A stretch of 64,000 nt of DNA from Polaribacter sp. Z022 (GTDB taxonomy: Bacteria; Bacteroidota; Bacteroidia; Flavobacteriales; Flavobacteriaceae), in the NCBI RefSeq assembly GCF_023555495.1, contig NZ_JALCZO010000005.1, positions 124,001-188,000 on the forward strand, given 5' to 3'. The stretch's first letter is position 1, and every line of letters starts with the position of its first letter. Made by a program: the position numbers and the translations under genes. Under the pieces are notes generated by a model. That model did no database searches, was not told the DNA's origin, and worked only from the letters and a program-made list of their open reading frames with translations. This document shows, one piece after another, positions 16,893 to 27,387 of the stretch.

Positions 16893-17366
16893 TTAAGAAA
16901 CAACTTCATTAACTGTTTTATAAATTAAATCTGCTTCAAAACCTTTTCTCATTAAAAACTCTATTAGTTTTTTCTTTCTTTTGTAAATATCTGTTTCGTT
17001 AATTACCTCATTTCTATTTTCGGTAATTCTATAAATTGTATTTAAATATTCTTCCTCATCAATTTCTTTTAAAGCAGTTTTAATATTGTAGGCAGATATA
17101 TCTTTAAATTTTAGTTCTCTAACAATTCGTTGTTTTCCCCAACTTTTTATTCTGAATTTACCCCTTGCAAAACTTTTAGCAAAACGTTCTTCATTTAAAA
17201 AATTATCTTTCATTAAACTTAAAAAAATCATTTCTTTAGCTTCTGTTATCAAGTTGTATTCTCTCATTTTTTGTTCCACTTCTTTGTGGCACCTGTCTTG
17301 ATAAACACAGTAGTTTTCTAGCTTTCGCTTAATTTCATCAACAGTAAAGGACTTTTTTGTTTTCAT
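16893..17366 (-). CDS. recX: Regulatory protein RecX
   Basis: This 157-residue protein has the three-helix RecX repeats: IKRKLENYCVYQDRCHKEVE, KDNFLNEERFAKSFARGKFR with the conserved FAxxFARGKFRxxxWGKxRI pattern, and the C-terminal RKKKLIEFLMRKGFEADLIY. RecX binds RecA filaments and limits recombination and SOS activity. recA is not next to it in this window. A terminator for the downstream RND operon lies just before its start. Confidence 0.9.
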   Translation of the reverse strand: MKTKKSFTVDEIKRKLENYCVYQDRCHKEVEQKMREYNLITEAKEMIFLSLMKDNFLNEERFAKSFARGKFRIKSWGKQRIVRELKFKDISAYNIKTALKEIDEEEYLNTIYRITENRNEVINETDIYKRKKKLIEFLMRKGFEADLIYKTVNEVVS

Positions 17367-17381
17367 TATTTTCGAAAATAC

Positions 17382-17420
17382 AAAAAGGGATGAAACTATA
17401 TAAATTTCATCCCTTTTTTA
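17382..17420 (-). terminator. Terminator of the RND efflux operon
   Basis: AAAAAGGGATGAAA and TTTCATCCCTTTTT around a nine-base loop, with T/A runs on both sides, 20 bases past the RND transporter stop. Confidence 0.85.
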
Positions 17421-17442
17421 TAAAAAAACTTTTTATGTAATT

Positions 17443-20400
17443 TTAAGAAGCTAATTCTTTTTTAGTTGTTTTAGATTTTAACCACATCTTAAATTGAGTA
17501 ATTAAGTAAAATAAAATAGGTACAACAATTAAAGTTAAGAACGTTGCTATTAATAGTCCATAAATAACGGTCCAAGCTAATGGTCCCCAAAAAACAACAT
17601 TGTCACCTCCAAAATAAATATGCGGATTTAACTCGCTAAATAATGTAAAGAAGTTAATATTTAAACCTATTGCTAAAGGAATTAACCCTAAAATAGTAGT
17701 GATTGCTGTTAATAATACTGGTCTTAAACGAGCTTTACCTGCAGTTACAATTGTTTTAAATAATGTTTCTTTATCTAAATATTCTCCTTCATCTAAACCA
17801 AGTTCAATCTTCTTTCTGTCAATTAATAATTGAGCATAATCTAGTAAAACAACACCATTGTTAACTACAATACCTGCTAAAGAAATAATACCCATCATTG
17901 TCATCATAATAACAAATGCATTTCCAGAAATTACCAATCCACCAAATACACCAATAAAACTTAAGAAAATAGCTAGCATAATAATACCAGGTTTAGAAAT
18001 TGAGTTAAATTGGAAAATTAATATAAAGAAAATTAAAGCTAATCCTGTAAAAAACGCTCCAACTAAGAAAGCCATTTGTTTGTTTTGCTCTTCAATTTGA
18101 CCTGTATAATCAATTTTAATCCCTTTAGGTAAATCTTTAAAATTCTTCATTTCTGCTTGAATTTTGCTAACAACTGCACCAGCATCTGTTTCTCCTGGAG
18201 CCAAAGCAGAATAAACAGTTACCACTCTTTTTAAATCTTTATGCTTAATAGCACTAAACCCAGAGTTGTTTTTTTGTTTTGCAATTGTAGAAACTGGTAT
18301 TTCTTTAATTTTACCAGAAGCCATGTCTCTAAAGATTATGTTTTGATTAAAAAGTGCACTAGAGTTGTATCTGTCTTCCTTTTTAAAACGTACATAAACA
18401 TCAAAATCATCTCCTTTTTCTTTATAAACTCCTGCTTTATTACCAAAAATAGAAGCTCTTAATTGTTGGCCAACTTGTCCTGTACTAACACCCAATTCAC
18501 CAGCTTTTTTTCTATCTACAATTACTTGCATTCCTGGTTTATCTCTATTTACATCAATTTTTAATTCATCAATTCCAGAAATACTTTTGGTATTAATAAA
18601 GTCTCTCATTCTTTGAGCAGTCTGAATTAATTCAGCATAGTCATCACCTTCTATTTCAATATTAATTGGAGATCCAACAGGTGGTCCATTTGCATCTTTT
18701 TCTACAGAAATTAATACTCCAGGATAAATACCCACTAATGCTGTTTGTACTTTTTGACGTAATAACTCACTATCTAAACCTCTTCTGTATTTATACTCAC
18801 GCATAGAAGCTGTAATTTTACCTTTGTTAGGCATTTCTGCTGCAGAACCCATGTCTGTTTGTGGGTTTCCAGCACCAGCACCAACTTGAGATACAAGGCT
18901 TTCTATCATAAAGTTATGGTTACCATCCATATAATCATCACTGTATAAAACGTCAGCAACTTTTTCTTCAATTAACTTGGTGATGTTATTTGTTTTTTCA
19001 ATATCAGTTCCTTCAGGATATTCTATATAAACAATAATTTGGTTTGGTTTATTATCTGGAAAGAATTCTACACTTGTTCTTTGTGTGTCAAGAGACCAAC
19101 CAAAAGCCATAAAAGAAGCAATTAATAAAACAAAAGTTAATACAACCAATACATATGGTTTTTTACCAGAAAGCGCATTTGTTAACCTTTTTTCATACCA
19201 TCTTTCTAATCTAGGTAAAACTTTTGTTTGAAAACTATTAGCCCAATTTCTTAGGAAAAGTCTGTATATCCATAACATAATTGCAGTAAAAATCATTAGC
19301 GTTCCTAAAGCACTATATGCACTACCAGATATTAAAACTAAGATTCCTATTACAGTCATTACACTTGTTAAAATGATAATCTTTTTAAAAGGCATATCTA
19401 CATCTTCTACACTCATAAATTGAGATACCAATACAGAATTGAAGAAAATAGCAACCAATAAAGATGAACCAAGAACTGTAGATAAAGTAATTGGAAGCAA
19501 CATCATAAAATCTCCCATAATTCCAGGCCAAAGACCTAGTGGAATAAAAGCAGCAACAGTTGTAGCAGTAGAAATTATAATAGGAAAAGCAATTTCGCTA
19601 ATTCCTTTTTTTGCTGCTTCAATTCTAGTCATGCCTTCTTCATCCATCAACCTATAAACATTTTCTACAACAACAATACCATTGTCTACCAACATTCCTA
19701 GACCCATAATTAATCCGAAAAGAATCATGGTATTCATTGTGTAGCCTAGTAAGTTTAAAATCATTAAAGACATAAACATAGACATAGGAATTGCAAATCC
19801 AACAAAAACTGCATTTTTAAATCCTAAGAAAAACATTAGTACAGTAACAACTAAAAAGACTCCAAAAATTATATTGTTTACTAGGTCATCTACTTGTCCA
19901 ATAGTTTTGTCTGATTGGTCATTTGTTATTGTAACATTTAAATCTTGTGGAAAATTATTTTTAATTGCTTCTGAAACAATTTCTCTAATTTTTTCTGATG
20001 CAGCAACCATATTTTCTCCTGCTCTTTTTTTAACATCGAGCATTACTACTGGCTTACCTAACTCTCTTGCATACGTAGTTTTTTCTTTATCTTTAAAAGA
20101 AACTGTTGCAACATCTTTAAGGTAAATAGGGTTGTTAAATTCAGATTTTATTACAAAATCATTAAGTTCAGAAGGTTTATCAATTTCACCAATAATTCTA
20201 ATTGTTCTTCTTTGTCCACTTGTAATAAAATTACCTGCAGACATTGTAACATTACCATTACTAATAGCTGTAGTAATATCATTAAAGCTAACTTTAGCAG
20301 CCATCATTTTATAAATGTCTACAGCTACTTCTACTTCTTTTTCTTGAGCACCTCTAATGTCTGCCTTTTTAATTTCTGGTAAATCCTCAATCTCATCTTG

Positions 20401-20928
20401 TAAATACTCTGCATATTCTTTAAGTTTATATACAGGATAATCTCCAGATATATTTACATTTAAAATTGGCATTTCTTCAGACAAACTAAGGTTAAAAACA
20501 TTTGGTTCTATTTTAGCACCATTAAATGTTGGCCAATCTTCATTAGAAGTTTCTGTGTCAATTTCATCTTTAATAAGTTGTTTCGCTTTTTCTACAGTTA
20601 TGTTTTCATCAAACTCAATAATAACCATAGAATAGTCTTCTTGAGATGTAGAAGTTACTTCAACAACATTACTTACTGTTTTTACTTTATCTTCTAATGG
20701 GTCTGTAATTAGTTTTTCTATATCTTCTGCTGTATTTCCAGGGTATACAGTACTTATGTATATTTTTGTTTCTTTTACCTCAGGAAAGTTTTCTCTTGCC
20801 ATACTTAGGTAAGCAGAAATACCATAGAAGAAAAGAACAGCCATTATTACATAAATGGTTGTTTTATTACCAATTGCCCAAGATGATAGTTTAAACTCTT
20901 TATCTACTTGTTTTTTTTGTTTAGCCAT
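17443..20928 (-). CDS. RND efflux transporter, inner-membrane permease
   Basis: This 1161-residue protein belongs to the HAE1/AcrB-like RND family. The first helix (TIYVIMAVLFFYGISAYLSM) precedes the porter domain. TM4 holds the proton-relay motif LGMLVDNGIVVVENVYRLMD, and a second half repeats the layout (IDYTGQIEEQNKQMAFLVGA through GIVVNNGVVLLDYAQLL). The length is slightly above E. coli AcrB (1049) because of a soluble insertion around residues 520-575. It uses the proton gradient to pump substrates across both membranes with the adaptor and TolC-like proteins encoded upstream in the same operon. The substrate is unknown. Confidence 0.92.
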   Translation of the reverse strand: MAKQKKQVDKEFKLSSWAIGNKTTIYVIMAVLFFYGISAYLSMARENFPEVKETKIYISTVYPGNTAEDIEKLITDPLEDKVKTVSNVVEVTSTSQEDYSMVIIEFDENITVEKAKQLIKDEIDTETSNEDWPTFNGAKIEPNVFNLSLSEEMPILNVNISGDYPVYKLKEYAEYLQDEIEDLPEIKKADIRGAQEKEVEVAVDIYKMMAAKVSFNDITTAISNGNVTMSAGNFITSGQRRTIRIIGEIDKPSELNDFVIKSEFNNPIYLKDVATVSFKDKEKTTYARELGKPVVMLDVKKRAGENMVAASEKIREIVSEAIKNNFPQDLNVTITNDQSDKTIGQVDDLVNNIIFGVFLVVTVLMFFLGFKNAVFVGFAIPMSMFMSLMILNLLGYTMNTMILFGLIMGLGMLVDNGIVVVENVYRLMDEEGMTRIEAAKKGISEIAFPIIISTATTVAAFIPLGLWPGIMGDFMMLLPITLSTVLGSSLLVAIFFNSVLVSQFMSVEDVDMPFKKIIILTSVMTVIGILVLISGSAYSALGTLMIFTAIMLWIYRLFLRNWANSFQTKVLPRLERWYEKRLTNALSGKKPYVLVVLTFVLLIASFMAFGWSLDTQRTSVEFFPDNKPNQIIVYIEYPEGTDIEKTNNITKLIEEKVADVLYSDDYMDGNHNFMIESLVSQVGAGAGNPQTDMGSAAEMPNKGKITASMREYKYRRGLDSELLRQKVQTALVGIYPGVLISVEKDANGPPVGSPINIEIEGDDYAELIQTAQRMRDFINTKSISGIDELKIDVNRDKPGMQVIVDRKKAGELGVSTGQVGQQLRASIFGNKAGVYKEKGDDFDVYVRFKKEDRYNSSALFNQNIIFRDMASGKIKEIPVSTIAKQKNNSGFSAIKHKDLKRVVTVYSALAPGETDAGAVVSKIQAEMKNFKDLPKGIKIDYTGQIEEQNKQMAFLVGAFFTGLALIFFILIFQFNSISKPGIIMLAIFLSFIGVFGGLVISGNAFVIMMTMMGIISLAGIVVNNGVVLLDYAQLLIDRKKIELGLDEGEYLDKETLFKTIVTAGKARLRPVLLTAITTILGLIPLAIGLNINFFTLFSELNPHIYFGGDNVVFWGPLAWTVIYGLLIATFLTLIVVPILFYLITQFKMWLKSKTTKKELAS

Positions 20929-20938
20929 CTTTAGAATT

Positions 20939-22111
20939 TTAATTATTGATAACTTTTACTGTTTGTCCGTTATTTACACTACGTGCACCTTCTTTAATAA
21001 TTTCTATACCAGCAGTTAAGTTTTCTAAAACCTCAATAAAATCTCCTTGAGTTTTTCCTGTTTTTATAATTAACCTTTCAGCAACAGCTTCGTTGTTAGA
21101 TTTTTTATTTTTAATGATATATACATATTGGTCTCCGTTTGCATTTTCAGAGATAATGCTTTGTGGTATTAATATTGCATTCGTATCTGTATAATCATTA
21201 ATTTGAAGTTTAGCGGTTAAATTAGGTTTTATATTTCCGCTTTTATTAGAAACTGGAACTTCAACTTTAAAAGATCTATTGTTAGGATTTATAAAGCTAC
21301 CAACTTGATTTATTTTACTTTTGATTGTTTTACCTAAAACAGGGAAATTTACATTTACAGCCTTCTCTTTTTTAATACTTGCTATATATCTTTCTGGTAC
21401 TTCAGCTTCAATATACATGTTGTTTAGATTTACAATTCTAAATACTTCAGATCCTTGACCAGGAGCAAGTACTGTTCCAGGTTCTTTTACAACATCATCT
21501 ATTACACCAGAAAAAGGAGCTCTAATTACAGCTTTAGATTGTTGACTTTTAAGTTGCTCTAAAGTGTTTTTTTGAGCTTCGTAATTTGTTTTTGTTTGAA
21601 GAAACTGAATTTCAGAACCAATCTTTTGTTCCCATAATCTTTTTTGACGCTCGTAAGTAGTTTTTGCTAGTTGAGTTGTAGCTTCTAATTGAGCTACTTG
21701 ATTGCTCAAACCACCATCATCAATAGTAGCTAAAACTTGCCCTTTTCTAACAAATTGACCTTCTTTTACAGAAATACTTTTTAAAATTCCTGGCATTTCA
21801 GGGTATATTAAAATATTTTGTTTTGTTTTAACGTTTCCTTGAATTTCTAGATAATGTTTAAAAATTTCTTCTTTTGCTGTAAAGGTTGTTATTAATGGAA
21901 GTTTTTTAACAGTGTCTTTTTTAGATATTGCTGTATTAATTACTTCAAGATCTTTATTTATTTTTTCTAAGCTAGCAGATAATTCTTTCTTTTTAGCTGT
22001 TAATTCTTTTAGAGTTCCTGAAGTAGTTAATTCTTCAATAGATGTTGTTTCCTTTTTTCCACAAGAAATTAAAACAACTGTAATTATTAATAATGAATAT
22101 ATTTTTCTCAT
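20939..22111 (-). CDS. RND efflux periplasmic adaptor (membrane fusion protein)
   Basis: This 390-residue lipoprotein starts MRKIYSLLIITVVLISCGKK. An N-terminal coiled coil (residues 30-66) precedes the lipoyl/barrel-sandwich halves IYPEMPGILKSISVKEGQFV and SKAVIRAPFSGVIDDVVKEP, with an alpha-hairpin between them. The beta-barrel and membrane-proximal domains follow (ARSVNNGQTVKVINN at the end). It links the RND pump to the outer-membrane channel. It sits 10 bases upstream of the pump and 7 bases downstream of the TolC-like gene. Confidence 0.9.
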   Translation of the reverse strand: MRKIYSLLIITVVLISCGKKETTSIEELTTSGTLKELTAKKKELSASLEKINKDLEVINTAISKKDTVKKLPLITTFTAKEEIFKHYLEIQGNVKTKQNILIYPEMPGILKSISVKEGQFVRKGQVLATIDDGGLSNQVAQLEATTQLAKTTYERQKRLWEQKIGSEIQFLQTKTNYEAQKNTLEQLKSQQSKAVIRAPFSGVIDDVVKEPGTVLAPGQGSEVFRIVNLNNMYIEAEVPERYIASIKKEKAVNVNFPVLGKTIKSKINQVGSFINPNNRSFKVEVPVSNKSGNIKPNLTAKLQINDYTDTNAILIPQSIISENANGDQYVYIIKNKKSNNEAVAERLIIKTGKTQGDFIEVLENLTAGIEIIKEGARSVNNGQTVKVINN

Positions 22112-22118
22112 TGCCTGA

Positions 22119-23528
22119 TTATTTTTTGATTGGTAAGTTTAATGCGTTTTCTAATGTTGCTTTTTTAGCAATTACATTTAACATAGATTGAATGTAATTT
22201 TGTTGTTGAGAGTATAGTTGATTCTGTGCTTGTAGCAAATCAAAGCTAGAAGAAATTCCTTCAAAGAATTTAATTCTCTGTTTTTTTTCTATTCTTTCTG
22301 CTAAACCAACGTTTTTCTTTGCAGTGTTATAATTTTCGATACTAAGTTGGTATTCGCTTTTAGCTTTTCTGGCTAATAAATTTAACCTTTGTTTAGTTTC
22401 TTCTAATCTAAAATCTGCAGTTTCTAAGGCTATTTTTGCTTGTTTAGTTTTTGAAGCTCTACCAAAACTACTAAATATAGGAATGTTTAAACTAACACCT
22501 AGAAGTGATGAGTTGTACCAATTTTGATCGCTTTTTAAAAATGAAAAAGTATCAGAATTAGCTTGTGCTCCATAATTTACAAAAGCGCTTAAACTTGGTA
22601 AAGCCTTACTTTGTTCTAATCTCATTAAAAGGCGTTTAGATTCTCTGTCGTTTTCTGCTATTTTAAAATCTATATGGTTAGAGTAGTTAAAAGTTTCAGA
22701 AACTAAGCCTAAATTTATATTGCTTTCTGCAAGAGAATCTAAAGAGTCTGTTAGTATTATTTTAGTTTCAATTGGTGTTCCTAAAGAAATGTTTAGCATT
22801 TGATATGCAATAACTTTCATTCTTAAAACACTGTTTAATTGATTTTTTAAGTTACCTAAAGTAATCTCTAACTGCTCAATATCTTCTTCTTCATTAAAAC
22901 CATTCTCGTAGATTTTTTTTGCATCATTTAAATTTTTCTTAAGAACCTTAATGTTTTTTTCTAAAATGACAATGCTGTTTTCTGTTACTAAAACATTTCC
23001 ATAAGCATTTATTACTGCTTCTCTAGTTTGTAACTCAGTCTTTTCATTAGCCTGTTTAGAAATTTTAAGAAACGTTCTAGAGGCTTGTAAACCTACTAAG
23101 TAAGATCCATCAAATAATAATTGTCTTAAAGTTACAGAAGCATTAATGTTTTGTTTGGTTCCAAAAGTTAATGGCAAAAAGCCTTCTGGTACAGAAGGGG
23201 TACTAGATGCTGTTAGTCCAAAATAATCTTCAACAGTTTCTACAACAGCACTTGTGTTGTCAAAAGCAGCTGCAGGAAGAAGAGAAACAGGTTGTTTTAA
23301 AAAGTTTTGATAATCTACGGCTGCACTAATTTGAGGCAAACCAGTAGAGGTTGTTTCCCAAACTTTTTCTTCAGCAGATTTTATATCGTTTTTAGATGCT
23401 TTTGTATTATAGCTATTTTCAATAGCAAATTTTATAGCTTCATTTAAAGATAGTTTTTTGGGTTTTTCTTGTGCGTTAGTTATTAAGAAAAAACAGGTAC
23501 TTAAGCATACCAAAATTATTTTTTTCAT
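22119..23528 (-). CDS. TolC-family outer membrane efflux channel
   Basis: The 469-residue protein has the signal peptide MKKIILVCLSTCFFLITNAQ and two TolC repeats rich in long helices: LSLNEAIKFAIENSYNTKAS at the start of the first, and SSLLGVSLNIPIFSSFGRAS then IALETADFRLEETKQRLNLL in the second. It forms the outer-membrane exit duct of the tripartite pump encoded by the next two genes. Length is normal. Confidence 0.9.
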   Translation of the reverse strand: MKKIILVCLSTCFFLITNAQEKPKKLSLNEAIKFAIENSYNTKASKNDIKSAEEKVWETTSTGLPQISAAVDYQNFLKQPVSLLPAAAFDNTSAVVETVEDYFGLTASSTPSVPEGFLPLTFGTKQNINASVTLRQLLFDGSYLVGLQASRTFLKISKQANEKTELQTREAVINAYGNVLVTENSIVILEKNIKVLKKNLNDAKKIYENGFNEEEDIEQLEITLGNLKNQLNSVLRMKVIAYQMLNISLGTPIETKIILTDSLDSLAESNINLGLVSETFNYSNHIDFKIAENDRESKRLLMRLEQSKALPSLSAFVNYGAQANSDTFSFLKSDQNWYNSSLLGVSLNIPIFSSFGRASKTKQAKIALETADFRLEETKQRLNLLARKAKSEYQLSIENYNTAKKNVGLAERIEKKQRIKFFEGISSSFDLLQAQNQLYSQQQNYIQSMLNVIAKKATLENALNLPIKK

Positions 23529-23537
23529 GAGGTTTGT

Positions 23538-24137
23538 TTATTTCAGTTTTAATTGGTTTTCTAATTCTTCAACTCCTTTAGGGGTTGCAATAGCTCTTAT
23601 GTGATATTCTAATACTTTATATTCTAAGTTAATTAATGTTTGCATATTTTTTTCTGCAATGTCTGTTTCATAAATTTCAAAGATTAGGGTAAAATAAAAT
23701 TTAGAGATTAAATTATTATTAATGTTTTCTCTATATAAACCCTGTAGTTTTCCTTTTGTTAAATTATCTAGATTACACTCTTCAAAAGTGCAAACTTCTC
23801 TTTCCATTAATTTCTCAAAAATCTGAGGGTAATATTTTTTTAGTTGAAACATTGGAGAAGTTTTTGCGTTCTTAAACATGTCTTTAAAAATTGCTTTTAC
23901 AGCAAATTCTTCTTCAATTGCATTTAGGTTTTTGTTCTTTACCCTTAAAATTTCTTCGTCAATTTTAATTTGAAATTCTTCAATAACAGCTTCTACAAGT
24001 TTAACTTTATTAGAAAAGTATTTGTAAATAGTTTTTTTTGATACTCCCATTTCTGTGGCAATATCATCCATTGTAACACTTTTAAAGCCTAAGCTTAAAA
24101 ACATGTCTCCTGCTTTTTGTAAAATTTTATTTCTCAT
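23538..24137 (-). CDS. TetR/AcrR-family transcriptional regulator
   Basis: The protein (199 residues from MRNKILQKAGDMFLSLGFKS) has an N-terminal TetR helix-turn-helix, SVTMDDIATEMGVSKKTIYK then YFSNKVKLVEAV, and an all-helical C-terminal ligand domain. The start at 24137 is used instead of one seven codons upstream because the helix-turn-helix usually begins within ten residues of the N-terminus. As first gene of the tetR-tolC-adaptor-RND transcript, it probably represses its own operon and responds to pump substrates. Confidence 0.88.
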   Translation of the reverse strand: MRNKILQKAGDMFLSLGFKSVTMDDIATEMGVSKKTIYKYFSNKVKLVEAVIEEFQIKIDEEILRVKNKNLNAIEEEFAVKAIFKDMFKNAKTSPMFQLKKYYPQIFEKLMEREVCTFEECNLDNLTKGKLQGLYRENINNNLISKFYFTLIFEIYETDIAEKNMQTLINLEYKVLEYHIRAIATPKGVEELENQLKLK

Positions 24138-24263
24138 AATTCGGGTGCAAATATACAAATGGAAACTTAAGAAACAATAAAAGTTTCCAAAGTTTTAAAT
24201 ATTTTTAACATTTGTTTTTAAAAGAGAAATTTCTTTACATTATTTTTACAAAAAATTAGAGAT

Positions 24264-25235
<972 letters not shown>

Positions 25236-25278
25236 ATATTTTTTTAAAAAAATGTATTAATAATATAAAAATATACAG

Positions 25279-25286
25279 TACATTTG
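25279..25286 (+). promoter_or_regulatory. -7 promoter element of tRNA gene
   Basis: TACATTTG matches TAnnTTTG and ends 14 bases before the tRNA 5' end. Confidence 0.6.
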
Positions 25287-25299
25287 CAGCCAAATAATT

Positions 25300-25373
25300 G
25301 GTCCCATAGCTCAGTTGGTTAGAGCATCTGACTCATAATCAGAGGGTCCTTGGTTCGAGCCCAAGTGGGACCA
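25300..25373 (+). tRNA. tRNA with CAT anticodon (Met or Ile2)
   Basis: The 74-base cloverleaf has acceptor GGTCCCA/TGGGACC, D-arm with TAGCTCAGTTGGTTAGAG, anticodon arm TCTGA-CTCATAA-TCAGA giving anticodon CAT, and T-arm with GGTTCGAGC. CAT can mean elongator Met or, with lysidine modification, Ile2; the variable determinants do not settle this by eye. CCA is not encoded. Confidence 0.95.
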
Positions 25374-25387
25374 CTTTTATTTAAATG

Positions 25388-25416
25388 TTTGTTTACTATA
25401 TAAATTCTTATATTTG
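25388..25416 (+). promoter_or_regulatory. Promoter of the small PID-CTERM gene
   Basis: TTTG (25388-25391), a 17-base spacer and TATATTTG (25409-25416) give both Bacteroidota promoter elements about 50 bases upstream of the start codon. Confidence 0.6.
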
Positions 25417-25468
25417 CAATGTAAATAGACATAAAATAGTTTCAAAATTTTAATCTGGGGGGATAAAA

Positions 25469-25648
25469 ATGAAAGAAAAAAAATATTTAGCATTAATAAT
25501 AATGCTTGCATTTACTTGTGTAGTTAGTGGTCAAATTGTACCACCACCTGCACCTCCTCCACCTCCACCTGGTTTACCTATAAATGGAGGTTTAATTTTT
25601 CTAATAATTTCAGGTATTTTTTACGGTGTAAAGAAGGTTAGAGATTAG
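25469..25648 (+). CDS. Small proline-rich protein with PID-CTERM-like sorting tail
   Basis: The 59-residue protein has a signal peptide (MKEKKYLALIIMLAFTCVVS), a nearly pure Pro segment (residues 25-34) and a C-terminal tail LPINGGLIFLIISGIFYGVK ending in KKVRD. The tail has the layout of PID-CTERM sorting signals: LPIDGG-like motif, a hydrophobic helix and basic residues. It has its own promoter and overlaps the end of the convergent riboflavin synthase gene by 11 bases. After signal cleavage only the proline linker and the anchor remain. Function unknown. Confidence 0.75.
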   Translation: MKEKKYLALIIMLAFTCVVSGQIVPPPAPPPPPPGLPINGGLIFLIISGIFYGVKKVRD

Positions 25649-26222
25649 TTAATCTACTTACGTATTTACCTATAACATCAAACTCTAAATTTACTATATC
25701 TCCTTTTTTAATGTATTTAAACGTTGTGTTTTCTATTGTGTAAGGAATAATTGCAACACTAAACTCGTTTTGTTTAGAGTTTACAACTGTTAAACTAACT
25801 CCACTTACTGTTATAGAGCCTTTTTCTATAGTGATGTTTTTATTTTTAGGGTCGTAATTAAAAGTAAAAATAGTGCTTCCGTTTTCTTTTTTAATATTTA
25901 CACAAGTAGCAGTTTGATCTACATGGCCTTGAACAATATGTCCATCTAACCTGTCACCCAATTTCATGCCTCTTTCAAGGTTTACAAAATCAGACTTAGA
26001 TAAACTACCAATATTGGTTTTGTCTAAAGTTTCTTTAATTGCAGTTACAGTATATTCATCATTATTAATGTCTACAACCGTTAAGCAAACTCCATTATGA
26101 GCAACACTTTGGTCTATTTTTAATTCATGGGTAAAATTACTCTTTATAGTTAAGTGTATGTTATCTTGGTCTTTAATAAGGTTTGTAATTGAGCCAAGTG
26201 TTTCTATAATTCCGGTAAACAT
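25638..26222 (-). CDS. ribE: Riboflavin synthase, alpha subunit
   Basis: This 194-residue protein has two lumazine-binding beta-barrel repeats. The first begins with the diagnostic MFTGIIETLGSI and includes VAHNGVCLTVVDI, and the second begins with LDGHIVQGHVDQTATC and includes SGVSLTVVNS. It dismutates two 6,7-dimethyl-8-ribityllumazine molecules to riboflavin. It is transcribed divergently from pdxA, with the two -7 elements 7 bases apart. Confidence 0.95.
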   Translation of the reverse strand: MFTGIIETLGSITNLIKDQDNIHLTIKSNFTHELKIDQSVAHNGVCLTVVDINNDEYTVTAIKETLDKTNIGSLSKSDFVNLERGMKLGDRLDGHIVQGHVDQTATCVNIKKENGSTIFTFNYDPKNKNITIEKGSITVSGVSLTVVNSKQNEFSVAIIPYTIENTTFKYIKKGDIVNLEFDVIGKYVSRLTNL

Positions 26223-26238
26223 ATCTGTAAAATTTAGT

Positions 26239-26261
26239 TACTTTTGTATTATTCAAAAATA
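26239..26261. promoter_or_regulatory. Divergent promoters for ribE and pdxA
   Basis: Plus strand TACTTTTG (26239-26246) is placed for pdxA. Minus strand TATTTTTG (26254-26261) is placed for ribE. Both match TAnnTTTG exactly, and the 59-base gap makes the two promoters overlap, so their transcription may be mutually dependent. Confidence 0.55.
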
Positions 26262-26281
26262 GGAATAATAGAAGAGTAAGT

Positions 26282-27316
26282 ATGGATAAATCTGATAAAA
26301 TTATAGTTGGTATTTCAATAGGAGATTTAAATGGTATAGGTTTAGAGGTTGTTCTAAAAACTTTTCAAGATAAAAGAATGTTAGATTTTTGTACTCCTTT
26401 ACTTTTTGGAAGTACAAAAGTTGTTTCTTTTCATAAAAAAGCTTTAAAATTAGATACACAGGTTCATGGAATCACCTCTTTAAACCAAATAAACCATAAT
26501 AAGGTTAATGTTTTAAATATTTGGAAAGAAGAAGTAGCTATAGAATTTGGAAAAGCTACAGAAATATCTGGAAAATATGCAGCAAAATCTTTAGAAACAG
26601 CTGTTAAATTTTTAAAAGAAAAAAAGATTAATATTTTACTAACTGCACCTATTAATAAAGAAACAATTCAGTCAGAAAATTTTAAATTCCCTGGTCATAC
26701 AGAGTATTTAGAAGCTAATTTAGATGGAAAAAGTTTAATGATTTTAATGACAGAAGAATTAAGAATAGGTTTAATTACTGGGCACATTCCTATATCTAAA
26801 GTATCTGAAGCAATTACTCCAGAATTGATTCTAGAAAAGGTGAATACGATGTATACTTCGTTGGTTGAAGATTTTGGTATAAATAAACCAAAAGTTGCTG
26901 TGTTATCTTTAAATCCCCATTGTGGAGATAAAGGTGTTATTGGGGTAGAAGATGATGAAATAATAAGTCCTACTATAGAAGAAATAAAAAAATCAGGAAA
27001 ATTAGTATTTGGTCCATATGCTGCAGATGGTTTTTTTGGTTCAGAAACATACAAGCAGTTTGATGGTGTTTTAGCAACTTATCATGATCAAGGTTTAGCT
27101 CCATTTAAAGCATTATCTTTTGGAAATGGTGTAAATTATACTGCAGGTTTAAGTGAAATTAGAACATCTCCAGATCATGGAACAGGTTTTGATATTGCTG
27201 GAAAAAATAAGGCAAACCCTTCGTCATTTAAGGAAGCATTATTTACTGCTATTCAAGTTTTTAAAACAAAAAAGGAATATAAAGAGCTTTCTAAAAATAC
27301 TCTTTTAGTAAAGTAA
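26282..27316 (+). CDS. pdxA: 4-hydroxythreonine-4-phosphate dehydrogenase
   Basis: This 344-residue enzyme of pyridoxal-phosphate synthesis oxidises 4-phosphohydroxythreonine with NAD. Family features are GISIGDLNGIGLEVVLKTF at the start, the metal-binding His in NFKFPGHTEYLEANL, AVLSLNPHCGDKGVIGVEDD, LATYHDQGLAPFKAL and RTSPDHGTGFDIAGK. The presence of pdxA implies the DXP-dependent vitamin B6 route. Confidence 0.95.
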   Translation: MDKSDKIIVGISIGDLNGIGLEVVLKTFQDKRMLDFCTPLLFGSTKVVSFHKKALKLDTQVHGITSLNQINHNKVNVLNIWKEEVAIEFGKATEISGKYAAKSLETAVKFLKEKKINILLTAPINKETIQSENFKFPGHTEYLEANLDGKSLMILMTEELRIGLITGHIPISKVSEAITPELILEKVNTMYTSLVEDFGINKPKVAVLSLNPHCGDKGVIGVEDDEIISPTIEEIKKSGKLVFGPYAADGFFGSETYKQFDGVLATYHDQGLAPFKALSFGNGVNYTAGLSEIRTSPDHGTGFDIAGKNKANPSSFKEALFTAIQVFKTKKEYKELSKNTLLVK

Positions 27317-27336
27317 AAAACTTTTTAAAGAAAAGA

Positions 27337-27365
27337 TTGTAAAATAATATTTTTTTATATCTTTG
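27337..27365 (+). promoter_or_regulatory. Promoter of the DUF177-rpmF unit
   Basis: TTG (27337-27339), 18 bases, then TATCTTTG (27358-27365) give a near-consensus promoter 23 bases before the start codon. Confidence 0.6.
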
Positions 27366-27387
27366 CACGCTCAATTGATGTTTGGTA

